From contig VSNT01000013.1 of the NCBI GenBank assembly GCA_009774465.1, forward strand, positions 1 to 45,131: DNA of 45,131 bases. The letters run 5' to 3'. Made by a program: the position numbers and the translations under genes. This DNA comes from Lachnospiraceae bacterium. GTDB taxonomy: Bacteria; Bacillota_A; Clostridia; Lachnospirales; Lachnospiraceae. How positions within the stretch are numbered: position 1 is the first letter of the stretch; every line of letters starts with the position of its first letter. Below the pieces are notes generated by a model. That model did not search any database, had not been told where the DNA came from, and was given only the letters and a program-made list of their open reading frames with translations. This document shows positions 1 through 7,774 of the stretch, one piece after another.

Positions 1-52
1 AGCACAGCAATGTGTTCAGCTGACGGATACTAATAGACCGGAAGCTTGACCA
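1..52 (+). rRNA. 23S ribosomal RNA, 3' end (partial)
   Basis: The first 50 or so bases match the conserved 3' end of bacterial 23S rRNA: GTGTTCAGCTGACGGATACT, then TAATAGACCG and GCTTGACC. Only the last part of the gene is in the window. The exact end is estimated to within a few bases. tRNA genes follow directly, as is usual downstream of rRNA operons. Confidence 0.93.
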
Positions 53-261
53 GAGGAAGTTTCGAAAGAGAGAAAGAAAGATGGCTTTCCAGTTGATATC
101 TTGTGTTCGGTTTTGAAGGCACGTCCTTCACAGGGAGAATAAAACCATAAAGAAGAGATAAGAATAGGCTCTGAAAAGGATGGAAGAAGGAATCCCTGAA
201 AAGAAAAAGCAGAAGGAAGAACTGGAGGTTCTTCAACAGTCTGCTGAAAGAGAATCTGTTT
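53..261 (+). other. Spacer between 23S rRNA and tRNA-Asn, no 5S gene seen
   Basis: About 210 bases of purine-rich sequence with no sequence resembling 5S rRNA and no credible gene. It contains short hairpins: GAAGG/CCTTC at 115-129 and GAAGAAC/GTTCTTC at about 216-234. These could be RNase processing sites in the rRNA-tRNA precursor. Open reading frames on the minus strand here have no ribosome binding site and read like translated non-coding DNA. Confidence 0.6.
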
Positions 262-333
262 TCCTCGATAGCTCAATGGTAGAGCACTCGGCTGTTAACC
301 GAGTTGTTGTAGGTTCGAGCCCTACTCGGGGAG
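262..333 (+). tRNA. tRNA-Asn (anticodon GTT)
   Basis: A full cloverleaf can be folded by eye. Acceptor arm TCCTCGA pairs with TCGGGGA, the D-loop contains AGCTCAATGGTAGAGC, the anticodon loop is CTGTTAA, and the T-arm carries GGTTCGAGCC. The discriminator base is G at 333. The CCA end is not encoded. Confidence 0.97.
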
Positions 334-404
334 CTTAAAACTTAGAATTTTAATTGGGCCTGAAAAATCAGGCCTAATTAAATCAAGTTGAAGAAAATGA
401 ATAA

Positions 405-476
405 GGCTCCGTGGTCAAGCGGTTAAGACATCGCCCTTTCACGGCGGTAACACGGGTTCGATTCCCGTCGGAGTCA
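405..476 (+). tRNA. tRNA-Glu (anticodon TTC)
   Basis: Acceptor arm GGCTCCG pairs with CGGAGTC, the anticodon loop is CTTTCAC with anticodon TTC, and the T-arm contains GGGTTCGATTCCC. The discriminator base is A at 476. CCA is not encoded. Confidence 0.97.
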
Positions 477-555
477 TTTTATGCGTTAGATTACAGTTAC
501 ATATCTATAAAGAATGATTGACTGTAATTTATTACTTTGTTATAATTACATATGT

Positions 556-627
556 GGCGCAGTAGCCAAGTGGTAAGGCAATGGTCTGCAACACCAGTAT
601 CCACCGGTTCAAATCCGGTCTGCGCCT
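556..627 (+). tRNA. tRNA-Cys (anticodon GCA)
   Basis: Acceptor arm GGCGCAG pairs with CTGCGCC, the anticodon loop is CTGCAAC with anticodon GCA, and the T-arm contains CGGTTCAAATCCG. The discriminator base is T at 627. CCA is not encoded. It is the last tRNA of the rRNA-linked cluster. Confidence 0.97.
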
Positions 628-641
628 CTCGTATAAGTAGG

Positions 642-675
642 GGAAATGTTGTTTTTTGCAACGTTTCCTTTATTT
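642..675 (+). terminator. Rho-independent terminator of the rRNA-tRNA cluster
   Basis: A ten-base-pair stem, GGAAATGTTG with CAACGTTTCC (one G-U pair), lies 14 bases after tRNA-Cys and is followed by TTTATTTTTA. It fits as the end of the rRNA-tRNA transcript. Confidence 0.8.
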
Positions 676-743
676 TTATTTAAGTTTGAGGAGAGAATTT
701 CTAAACTGGTTGATAATAGAGGTTTTTAAAGGGAGTGTATGTT

Positions 744-1142
744 ATGGCAGTATTAAGTACAAAAGTAATTCTTCAATGTAACATTCAAAAAGCGTGGGAC
801 ATAATTACATCCGTAGAAAAGTATACCTGGCGCAGTGATTTAAGTAAGACAGAAAGATTGAATGAAAGGCAGTTTATTGAATATACGAAAGATGGATATG
901 CAACGACCTTTACGATTACCAAGGCAATAACCTGCAAACGCTGGGAGTTTGATATGGAAAATGGGAATATGACAGGGCATTGGAGTGGAGAATTTATTGA
1001 AGAGGGAAAACAGGTGGAATTAAATATTACTGAAGAGGTAAAAGCTAAAAAATTTTTTATGAAACCATTTGTGAAGCTTTATCTGAAAAAGCAACAGACT
1101 TTATTTATTGATGACTTGAAAAAGGCATTGCTGCAAGAATAG
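744..1142 (+). CDS. SRPBCC-family (START-like fold) protein, unknown ligand
   Basis: This 132-residue protein resembles the SRPBCC or polyketide cyclase-like superfamily, which forms a helix-grip pocket for hydrophobic ligands. The N-terminal part (IQKAWDIITSVEKYTWRSDL) matches the usual opening of such domains, and a long C-terminal helix (LKKQQTLFIDDLKKALLQ) closes the fold. There is no signal peptide or membrane segment, so it is probably cytoplasmic. A GTG at 735 would add three residues, but GGGAG at 731-735 is correctly spaced only for the ATG at 744. It stands alone after the rRNA terminator and precedes a phosphoesterase gene by 43 bases. The family is large, so no substrate can be named. 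Confidence 0.75.
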   Translation: MAVLSTKVILQCNIQKAWDIITSVEKYTWRSDLSKTERLNERQFIEYTKDGYATTFTITKAITCKRWEFDMENGNMTGHWSGEFIEEGKQVELNITEEVKAKKFFMKPFVKLYLKKQQTLFIDDLKKALLQE

Positions 1143-1185
1143 TTAAGAAGCTATCTTGTACATTGTTTAGGTGGAAGGTGATAAT

Positions 1186-1803
1186 TTGAGGTATTATATA
1201 GCAGATCTGCATTTCTTTCATGCGGCCATGAATGATCGTATGGATCGTCGTGGTTTTTCCAGTGTGGAAGAGATGAATGAATATATGATTGCGAAGTGGA
1301 ATAAAAAGGTTCGAAGGAATGATGAAGTTGTTATTCTTGGAGATTTGTCATGGGGAAGCGTGGAGGAAACAAATGCGTTATTGAAACAGTTAAATGGAAG
1401 ACTTTATCTGATCCAGGGTAATCATGACCATTTTTTATCTAAGAGAAAAGTGGATTTAAGTCGTTTTATATGGGTGAAACCTTATGAAGAGATCTCGGAT
1501 GATAGAAGAAAAGTGGTGTTGTGCCATTACCCGATTATCTGTTATAATGGTCAATATCGCCTGAATAAGGATGGAAATCCAAAAACTTATATGCTTTATG
1601 GACATGTACATGATACAATAGATCAAAAGCTGATAGAGCAGTTTCAGGAGATTACCCGCAGGACGATGACAGTAAATGCGCAGGAAGAAGCGCGTTATAT
1701 TCCGTGCAATATGATTAATTGCTTTTGTAAGTATTCTGATTATGAACCACTTTCATTAGATGAGTGGATTATCCTTGACGAAAAAAGACGAAGCGGAGAG
1801 TAA
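1186..1803 (+). CDS. Calcineurin-like metallophosphoesterase
   Basis: A 205-residue protein with the metal-binding motifs of the calcineurin-like phosphoesterase superfamily in order: DLHFFH near the N-terminus, GDLSWG, GNHDHF, a CHYP histidine and GHVHD. These bind a two-metal centre that hydrolyses phosphomonoesters or phosphodiesters. The protein is soluble and lacks a signal peptide. The start is taken as TTG at 1186, because GGAAGGTG at 1173-1180 lies at ideal distance and the conserved beta strand (YYIADLH) begins at residue 3. A GTG at 1171 would overlap that ribosome binding site. The substrate is unknown; similar short proteins occur in phages and in clostridial chromosomes. Confidence 0.85.
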   Translation: MRYYIADLHFFHAAMNDRMDRRGFSSVEEMNEYMIAKWNKKVRRNDEVVILGDLSWGSVEETNALLKQLNGRLYLIQGNHDHFLSKRKVDLSRFIWVKPYEEISDDRRKVVLCHYPIICYNGQYRLNKDGNPKTYMLYGHVHDTIDQKLIEQFQEITRRTMTVNAQEEARYIPCNMINCFCKYSDYEPLSLDEWIILDEKRRSGE

Positions 1804-1893
1804 TGGTATATTGTGTATATTTATAATCGAAGCGATACAAACTATTTTGAAAAATAAAAGCTCATTTATTGGTGAAGGAGGATGATTATAAAA

Positions 1894-2820
1894 ATGGCTA
1901 AGAGAATGCTTGATGTTACAGCATCAGAACTGAAAAGCTACAAAAAGAAGGAACTGCTGGAAAGTATTGTAAAGAGTGAGGGAAGAGTGATGGCGGCAGA
2001 ATGCATTGGCCTTATTATGCCGATTCTTTCCGACGTGACAAATGCGGAATTTGCTGCTGCTATGGGGGCAGATATCGTGCTGCTTAATATGTTTGATGTG
2101 AAAAAACCGGTTATTCAGGCATTGCCCAGTGTGGAAGCCATAGATACCGTAAGAGAATTAAAGCGCCTGACAGGAAGGATGATAGGCATAAATCTTGAGC
2201 CGGTAGAAGAGGCTGGTATTTTGGAAAATAAGGGAACTATGTGGGAAATGTCAGAGGGCAGAAAGGCAACAGTGGAAAATGCCGCCATTGCAAGAGATAT
2301 GGGTGTGGATATGATTCTCCTGACAGGTAATCCGGGAAATGGTGTCAGTAATAAGGCAATTACAGATTCACTTAAGGCTTTAAAGGAAGCGGTAGGAGAA
2401 GACGTCATTTTAGCGGCAGGAAAAATGCATGCGTCAGGTATTATTACGGAAGCTGCCGAGAATATAATTACGGAGAAGGATATTAAAAGCTTTATCCAGG
2501 CGGGAGCAGATATTATATTGCTTCCAGCACCGGGAACAGTTCCTGGGATTACTATGGAATATGTGAAAAAACTGGTATCCTGCGCCCATAGCCAGGGGGC
2601 GCTTACAATTACCTCTATTGGTACCAGCCAGGAGGGAGCTGATTTACAGACAATCCGCCAGATCGCATTGATGTGTAAAATGACAGGAACAGACATTCAT
2701 CACATTGGAGACACCGGATATCCTGGAATGGCAATTCCTGAAAATATTCAGGCGTATTCGGTGGCAATACGGGGCGTTCGTCATACCTATCACCGCATGG
2801 CAGCTTCTATTAATAGATAA
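1894..2820 (+). CDS. TIM-barrel-like protein of unknown function (DUF7916-like)
   Basis: A 308-residue soluble protein with alternating beta strands and helices typical of a phosphate-binding TIM barrel. Examples are GADIVLLNMFDVKKP, GMIGINLEP-like strands, MILLTGNPGNG, VILAAGKMH, GADIILLPAPGTVPG, LTITSIGTSQEGAD and DIHHIGDTGYPG. It resembles a clostridial family often annotated as a haloacid dehalogenase-like or DUF7916 protein and found near sugar transport genes. I see no haloacid dehalogenase signature (DxDxT). AAGGAGG at 1875-1881 directly abuts an ATG at 1882, which is too close, so the ATG at 1894 is preferred. It lies just upstream of the LacI-controlled sugar locus, but a strong promoter in between suggests it is a separate unit. 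Confidence 0.6.
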   Translation: MAKRMLDVTASELKSYKKKELLESIVKSEGRVMAAECIGLIMPILSDVTNAEFAAAMGADIVLLNMFDVKKPVIQALPSVEAIDTVRELKRLTGRMIGINLEPVEEAGILENKGTMWEMSEGRKATVENAAIARDMGVDMILLTGNPGNGVSNKAITDSLKALKEAVGEDVILAAGKMHASGIITEAAENIITEKDIKSFIQAGADIILLPAPGTVPGITMEYVKKLVSCAHSQGALTITSIGTSQEGADLQTIRQIALMCKMTGTDIHHIGDTGYPGMAIPENIQAYSVAIRGVRHTYHRMAASINR

Positions 2821-2865
2821 CAGCAATGGAGTCATACAATACAATAAAACCAAATCATAAAATGA

Positions 2866-2900
2866 GCAGCCGCCGCAGGCATAACAGTCTGGGGCGGCTG
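2866..2900. repeat. GC-rich intergenic hairpin, copy 1 of 2
   Basis: CAGCCGCC at 2867-2874 pairs with GGCGGCTG at 2893-2900 around a short loop. There is no T-run on the plus strand, so it is not a standard terminator for the upstream gene. A similar sequence with the same outline (GCAG-CCGCCG-CAGGCA, then TG-GG-GG-CTG) lies at 12941-12981. Confidence 0.5.
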
Positions 2901-2917
2901 ATGTGTAGAGAATATAA

Positions 2918-2946
2918 TTGACATGGAACTTTAGTTCAGATATAAT
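2918..2946 (+). promoter_or_regulatory. Perfect-consensus sigma-70 promoter before the LacI regulator gene
   Basis: TTGACA at 2918-2923 and TATAAT at 2941-2946 are separated by exactly 17 bases. The spacer contains a small inverted repeat, GAAC-TTTA-GTTC (2926-2937), and the element is flanked by GACAT and ATGTC. These could be an operator for autoregulation. The transcript would have a leader of about 175 bases. Confidence 0.85.
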
Positions 2947-3063
2947 GAATATGTCCATTAAGTTTTGATCATAATAATTTTCTTATAAACCTGAATTAGC
3001 GATATTTGGGTTTTCTTTTATATGTAATTATTTCCAAAAAATAAAAACTGAATATGGAGAAAA

Positions 3064-3114
3064 GTTGAAAGAAAAGAATTTTCAACTATTGACTTTGAGT
3101 CCGCTAAAACGGAC
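3064..3114 (+). promoter_or_regulatory. Two small hairpins in the leader before the regulator start
   Basis: GTTGAAA at 3064-3070 pairs with TTTCAAC at 3080-3086, and GTCCG at 3099-3103 pairs with CGGAC at 3110-3114. The second hairpin ends three bases before the GGGG that serves the ATG at 3128, so it could affect translation initiation or be an operator. Its function is not shown. Confidence 0.35.
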
Positions 3115-3127
3115 ATGGGGTATAAAG

Positions 3128-4138
3128 ATGAAAAGAGAACTGAAACTGGAAGAAGCTGCAGGAGCACTGGGGCTTTCTAAAAGCACAATTTCCCGGGCTT
3201 TATCTGGAAAAGGGAGAGTAAAACAGGAGACAAAAGACAGAGTTTTCAGATATCTTGAAAGCCAGGATGCAATTATAAAAACCCGGGAAAATGAATGTAA
3301 CAGTAAAAATATTGGTGTAATTCTGCCTGCTCATGTAATTATAACGGAAACCTCCTTTTTCCAAAGCTGCCTGGATGGCGCCTATGAATATTTCCTGAAG
3401 AATGGATATGATACGCTTTATGTTACGGAAAAGGATGGGGATATTTCCAAGGTAAAGCATTTACTGGACAGGCATAAGGTAGAAGGATTTGTACTAACTT
3501 ATAATCCGGTTAAGGATAATCTGATCAAATATTTAAAACGGGAAAGGCTGCCTTTCGTGTTGGTGGGATCAGTTAATGACGCTTCAGTGATACAGGTAGA
3601 CAGCAACCATACAGAATCAGGAATTGAACTGGCGGCAATTTTGCTGAATCAGGGGGAAAGGAATATTGCATTGGTATCTGCCGACAGCAACAATATGGTG
3701 AACCATTACAGATGTGAGGGATTTTGGAATACAGTGCAAAAAAGAATTGGAGTAACGAATTCGGAACTGTTTTTCCAGAATGTAAACAGTGCAATAGAAC
3801 TGGACAGAGTGATGATGAAAATAGTTGATAACAGAGTAGAATGTGTGGTATGTACAGATGATGCGCTTTGCATGAAGGTGGTAAACAAATTACAGGAATA
3901 TGGTTTTAAAATCCCGGAAGATATAAGGGTGGCTTCCATGCATGACAGCATTTATATGGAAATGCATAATCCGCCAATTACATCAATCAGTGTAAATGCA
4001 ATACAGCAGGGAATTCATGCAGGCAGAATTCTTTTAGAACAGATAAAGGGGAACAAGGTACCTACAAAAACGCTTTCAAATTATGAGATACATTTGAGAA
4101 AGTCGACAGAAGTGAAGAGGAGAAAAATATATGAATAA
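3128..4138 (+). CDS. LacI-family transcriptional regulator of the sugar locus
   Basis: A 336-residue regulator. Its N-terminal helix-turn-helix (LEEAAGALGLSKSTISRALS, residues 7-26) is followed by the hinge helix region and a periplasmic-binding-protein-like sensor domain (IGVILPA through TSISVNAIQQG). This is the layout of LacI/GalR repressors that bind a sugar and a palindromic operator. The ATG at 3128 places the DNA-binding domain at the very N-terminus, as usual in the family. A TTG at 3065 with GGAGA upstream is possible but would add 21 unusual residues. The stop codon overlaps the first permease gene by eight bases, so it is cotranscribed with the transporter and probably controls it. 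The palindrome at 5963-5974 is a candidate target. Confidence 0.9.
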   Translation: MKRELKLEEAAGALGLSKSTISRALSGKGRVKQETKDRVFRYLESQDAIIKTRENECNSKNIGVILPAHVIITETSFFQSCLDGAYEYFLKNGYDTLYVTEKDGDISKVKHLLDRHKVEGFVLTYNPVKDNLIKYLKRERLPFVLVGSVNDASVIQVDSNHTESGIELAAILLNQGERNIALVSADSNNMVNHYRCEGFWNTVQKRIGVTNSELFFQNVNSAIELDRVMMKIVDNRVECVVCTDDALCMKVVNKLQEYGFKIPEDIRVASMHDSIYMEMHNPPITSISVNAIQQGIHAGRILLEQIKGNKVPTKTLSNYEIHLRKSTEVKRRKIYE

Positions 4139-5054
4139 GGGGAAGAGATTTTTAAAGGATTTAAAAAAATACAAAATCCTGCTGCTTATGCTTCTCCCAG
4201 CAGTGATTTATGTTATTTTGTTCAATTATATTCCGATGGGGGGAATTGTACTTGCTTTTAAAAAGTACAACTATATAGATGGAATATTTAAAAGCCCCTG
4301 GAACGGACTTAACAATTTTAAGTTCTTTTTCAATTCAGGACAGGCATTTACAGTTACAAGAAATACACTGCTTTATAACACAGCCTTTATTATTATTAAC
4401 AATATATTGCAGTTAACGGTTGCCATATTGTTAGTGGAAATCAAAAATAAATATTTTGTGAAAGCAGCGCAGTCTATTATGTTTCTGCCATATTTTATTT
4501 CCTGGGTAGTAGTTTCAGTGATTTCTTTTAATTTTTTAAGCTATGATTATGGGATTATTAACAAGACAATTACTTTTTTGGGCGGAGAAAAAGTAAATAT
4601 CTATAATATTCCATATATTTGGCCGGTTATAATCATTTTTTTCAATGCATGGAAAAATGTAGGTTATGGATCTATTCTGTATCTGGCATCTATTATGGGC
4701 ATTGATCCTTCAATCTATGAAGCGGCTCAAATCGACGGAGCTGGTAAAGTACAAAGAATTTTTAAAATAACAATACCAATGGTAAGGCCGACAATTATCG
4801 TACTTGTTTTATTGGCTGTTGGCGGTATTTTTAAGGGCAATTTTGACTTGTTTTATAATCTGGTAGGTTCAAATGGAATCTTATATAATGCTACGGATGT
4901 AATTGACACTTATACCTTCAGGGCGTTGATTTACAATAACGACATTGGCATGTCGGCAGCGTCCGGTTTTTTCCAGTCGGTTTTGTGCTTCATTACAGTG
5001 GTAATAGCAAATAAGCTGGTATCTCTTTATGATAAGGACTATACACTTTTTTAA
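4131..5054 (+). CDS. Sugar ABC transporter permease, LplB type
   Basis: A 307-residue inner-membrane permease with about six membrane segments, beginning with a basic N-terminus and LLLMLLPAVIYVILFNYIPM. The cytoplasmic coupling loop EAAQIDGAGKVQRIFKITIP (about residues 203-222) is the EAA motif that contacts the ATPase. The sequence matches the LplB-like carbohydrate permeases paired with YtcP-like partners, typically for oligosaccharides. Its ATG lies inside the end of the regulator gene with GAGGAGA just upstream, which implies translational coupling. The partner permease follows after 13 bases. The ATPase is not encoded here and is probably a shared MsmX-type protein. Confidence 0.93.
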   Translation: MNKGKRFLKDLKKYKILLLMLLPAVIYVILFNYIPMGGIVLAFKKYNYIDGIFKSPWNGLNNFKFFFNSGQAFTVTRNTLLYNTAFIIINNILQLTVAILLVEIKNKYFVKAAQSIMFLPYFISWVVVSVISFNFLSYDYGIINKTITFLGGEKVNIYNIPYIWPVIIIFFNAWKNVGYGSILYLASIMGIDPSIYEAAQIDGAGKVQRIFKITIPMVRPTIIVLVLLAVGGIFKGNFDLFYNLVGSNGILYNATDVIDTYTFRALIYNNDIGMSAASGFFQSVLCFITVVIANKLVSLYDKDYTLF

Positions 5055-5067
5055 AAGGAGCAATTCA

Positions 5068-5952
5068 ATGAAATCTTATTCTAAATTAAATATATTTGCA
5101 TATTGTTTTTGTGGATTTGTTGCTATCTTATGTCTGATTCCGTTTTTAATGGTTTTTTCTGCTTCCTTTACTGCAGAGGAGGCTATTTCTCTACAGGGAT
5201 TCGGATTATTTCCCAGGGAATTTTCTCTGGATGCATATAAGGCTGTCTTTAAGTCGCCCCAGGTTGTGGGAAAAGCATATCTGGTAACAATCGGGCTTAC
5301 GGCTGCAGGGACTTTTTTGGGGCTGATGCTGCAGACGATGACAGCGTATGTGCTTTCCAGAAGAGATTTTGCATGGAGAAATGGTTTTTCTTTTTTCTTT
5401 TATTTCACGACGCTTTTCAGCGGAGGGCTGGTTTCCATTTACATTTTAATGACAAGTTATCTTGGACTGAAAAACAGTTATCTGGCACTGCTGCTTCCTC
5501 TTCTTTTTAATGTTTATAATTTGTTGATTATGAAAAGCTATATGATAGCCATACCGGAATCTCTTGTTGATGCTGCAAAAATAGATGGGTGTGGAGACTT
5601 TCTAATGCTGTTTAAAGTAATTATGCCGCTGATAAAACCTGCCCTGGCTACAGTAGGATTATTTATAGCATTGGCATATTGGAACGACTGGTACAATGCA
5701 ATGTTGTATGTATCAAATAGTAAAATGTATCCTTTGCAATATTTTTTATATCAACAGATTAACAATATTCAGGCATATAGAAAAATCTTGTCAAGTGCTT
5801 CGGGAGGAGCTGTGGCAGCGGCATTTAATTTACCTACCCAGTCACTGAAAATGGCGCTTACGGTAGTGGTAACAGGTCCCATTATATTTGCTTATCCTTT
5901 TGTGCAGAAATATTTTGTTCAGGGAATAACGATAGGGGCAGTTAAAGGATAA
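5068..5952 (+). CDS. Sugar ABC transporter permease, YtcP type
   Basis: A 294-residue permease with about six membrane segments, and the EAA-type loop LVDAAKIDGCGDFLMLFKVI in the second half. It is the usual YtcP-like partner of the preceding LplB-like permease. The start is the ATG at 5068, served by AAAAGGAG at 5053-5060. An earlier ATG at 5029 lies inside the first permease gene and is less likely. The two permeases probably form a heterodimeric channel with the lipoprotein encoded at 6113. Confidence 0.92.
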   Translation: MKSYSKLNIFAYCFCGFVAILCLIPFLMVFSASFTAEEAISLQGFGLFPREFSLDAYKAVFKSPQVVGKAYLVTIGLTAAGTFLGLMLQTMTAYVLSRRDFAWRNGFSFFFYFTTLFSGGLVSIYILMTSYLGLKNSYLALLLPLLFNVYNLLIMKSYMIAIPESLVDAAKIDGCGDFLMLFKVIMPLIKPALATVGLFIALAYWNDWYNAMLYVSNSKMYPLQYFLYQQINNIQAYRKILSSASGGAVAAAFNLPTQSLKMALTVVVTGPIIFAYPFVQKYFVQGITIGAVKG

Positions 5953-5962
5953 GCAAAAGCAA

Positions 5963-5974
5963 CGTTGCGCAACG
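5963..5974. promoter_or_regulatory. Perfect 12-bp palindrome, candidate LacI-family operator
   Basis: CGTTGCGCAACG is a perfect palindrome with a central CG, the usual symmetry of LacI/GalR operators. It lies in the 160-base gap between permease and binding-protein genes, about 65 bases upstream of a promoter. A nearby CAACGTT...AACGTTG repeat (5960-5991) could also form a hairpin. Confidence 0.5.
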
Positions 5975-6037
5975 AAAAAGGTGAAACGTTGTATATTGTG
6001 TGATAAGAACCAAAAATATGTTTAGGATAAATGCGAA

Positions 6038-6066
6038 TTGAAGCGCAAAATTGAAAAACATATAAT
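6038..6066 (+). promoter_or_regulatory. Internal promoter before the sugar-binding lipoprotein gene
   Basis: TTGAAG at 6038-6043 and TATAAT at 6061-6066 are separated by 17 bases. The promoter would allow the binding-protein gene and the enzyme genes to be expressed more strongly than the permeases. Confidence 0.65.
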
Positions 6067-6112
6067 TTTATTATAAGAAAATTACTTCTTAAGGGACAAA
6101 AGGAGGAAAAAA

Positions 6113-7714
6113 ATGAAGAGGAAAATTGTTTCAATTTTGTTGGCGTTAACTATGCTTACAACAATGGCTTTAACGGCATGTGGGCAAAAAAATGATAATT
6201 CTTCCGGATCAACGTCAGAAAATATCTCTCAGGAAAATGGCACAGAGGAAGCTTTGGGGGAAATGACATACCGGGGAAATGATGTTTCGGAACCTGTTGT
6301 TTTGAGGATGTATTTAATAGGTGACAGGACGCCTGATTTTGATCAGGTATATGATGAAATTAATAAAAGATTGCAGGAAAATGTTAATGCAACATTGGAA
6401 GTTGATTTTTTATCATGGTCAGAGCATGACACAAAGTATTCATTACTGTTTTCATCTGGCGAGGAATTTGACTTGATCTTTACGGCGACTGGCTGGGCGC
6501 ATTACAGTGAGACAGCAAACATGGGCGGTTTCTATGAGATTACAGACGAATTTGTTTCCACTTATGCTCCGGATATCAAGGCAGTAGTACCGGAAGACGC
6601 GTGGAATCAGGCAAAAATTGGCGGTAAGGATTATATGATTCCGTGTTATAAAAATGAGTTTGCAAGCGGCGGAAATCTGCTGGTAAGAGGCGATCTCCTT
6701 GAAAAATATAATGTAAATGATATTACCAGCCGGCAGGAGTTGGAAAGCTTTCTGGATGCAGTATGTGAAAATGAACAGGGGATTTCCGCACTGGGAACTG
6801 GCGGTGGTGAATTTCAGGATTTGTATGAGTGGAGAACTTTAGGATTTGCGCCGATTAGCGGGGATGACAATAAATTATTTATGTATCACTATGCAGATCC
6901 TGATGATGTGGAAGTACGATATATTTTGAATTGGGATGAATTTACAAACTATTGTCATAAAATGAAGGAAATGTATGAAAAAGGATACTGGTCAGCAGAT
7001 TCTCAAAACTCTCAGGATGAAAAACAGGACAATTTTTTAAATGGAAAATCTGCAGTTATGACATGGAATCCCAGCAATCAGTTGACTTATGGAAGAATAG
7101 CGGATAGTGAGCATCCGGACTGGAACTGCAGAATGATTGATTTTGCGCCGGAGGTAGCTCAGAAGGTTTATCCTTATACAAATAATGGAATGGCTATCAA
7201 TGTGAACAGTAACCACAAAGAACGTGCAATGATGGTTTTAAATGAGCTGTATACAAATCCGGAAATTTATGATTTGGCAAGACTGGGAATAGAAGGCGTC
7301 CATTGGGAAGCAGTGGGAGATGATCAATATAAACTGCTGGATAAAAATTCTGATTACGGCGTAGATGCAAACTGCAACTGGGGATGGACAAACGAAGAAC
7401 TGACACGAACAGAGTACGTGGAAAATCCTACAGCACTGGATGATTCCTATAAACAGATCATGGATAGCTATGGTGAGATGATTACACATCATGTTTTAGA
7501 TGCATTTGTGTTTGATCCTGCACCGGTAAGCACTGAAATTGCAATTATCAGCACGCTGAATGATCGTTATTACACACTGCTTAATATGGGAATGACAGAG
7601 GATGTGGATGCTGCACTTGAGGAGTTTTCCAGGAGTCTTGAAGAGGCAGGCATTCAAAAAGTAATTGACGAAATGAACAGACAGGTAACTGAATATATAG
7701 CATCAAAAAATTAG
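6113..7714 (+). CDS. Extracellular sugar-binding lipoprotein of the ABC importer
   Basis: A 533-residue solute-binding protein. Its signal peptide ends in the lipobox LTAC, with cysteine at residue 23, so the mature protein is lipid-anchored outside the membrane. A Ser/Asn/Glu-rich linker follows, then a long two-lobed binding domain of the LipO-like type (about 500 residues) used with LplB/YtcP permeases for oligosaccharides. The start is fixed by AAAGGAGG at 6099-6106. It has its own likely promoter and is followed by a stable hairpin, both consistent with high expression of a binding protein. The sugar is unknown; the downstream GH127-type gene points to arabinose-containing glycans. Confidence 0.9.
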   Translation: MKRKIVSILLALTMLTTMALTACGQKNDNSSGSTSENISQENGTEEALGEMTYRGNDVSEPVVLRMYLIGDRTPDFDQVYDEINKRLQENVNATLEVDFLSWSEHDTKYSLLFSSGEEFDLIFTATGWAHYSETANMGGFYEITDEFVSTYAPDIKAVVPEDAWNQAKIGGKDYMIPCYKNEFASGGNLLVRGDLLEKYNVNDITSRQELESFLDAVCENEQGISALGTGGGEFQDLYEWRTLGFAPISGDDNKLFMYHYADPDDVEVRYILNWDEFTNYCHKMKEMYEKGYWSADSQNSQDEKQDNFLNGKSAVMTWNPSNQLTYGRIADSEHPDWNCRMIDFAPEVAQKVYPYTNNGMAINVNSNHKERAMMVLNELYTNPEIYDLARLGIEGVHWEAVGDDQYKLLDKNSDYGVDANCNWGWTNEELTRTEYVENPTALDDSYKQIMDSYGEMITHHVLDAFVFDPAPVSTEIAIISTLNDRYYTLLNMGMTEDVDAALEEFSRSLEEAGIQKVIDEMNRQVTEYIASKN

Positions 7715-7724
7715 AAACAGGTGG

Positions 7725-7754
7725 TCAGGTCCTTGGAATTTCCTAAGGACCTGA
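7725..7754 (+). other. Stable hairpin between binding-protein and enzyme genes
   Basis: TCAGGTCCTT at 7725-7734 pairs perfectly with AAGGACCTGA at 7745-7754. There is no T-run after it, so it more likely protects the 3' end of the binding-protein message or partly attenuates the downstream genes, as known for other binding-protein operons. Confidence 0.6.
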
Positions 7755-7774
7755 TTACAGGAAAGGAAAATAAA

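Noticed and set aside
16..276. Minus-strand coding frames over the rRNA-tRNA spacer
   Set aside because: They overlap 23S rRNA and a tRNA gene and have no initiation signals.
2115..2696. A 193-codon open frame on the minus strand
   Set aside because: It lies fully inside the TIM-barrel gene on the other strand, has no ribosome binding site and reads as a shadow frame.
5981..5995. A catabolite-response (cre) site near GTGAAACGTTGTAT
   Set aside because: The spacing of TGAAA and CGTT is one base short of the cre consensus, so CcpA binding cannot be supported.
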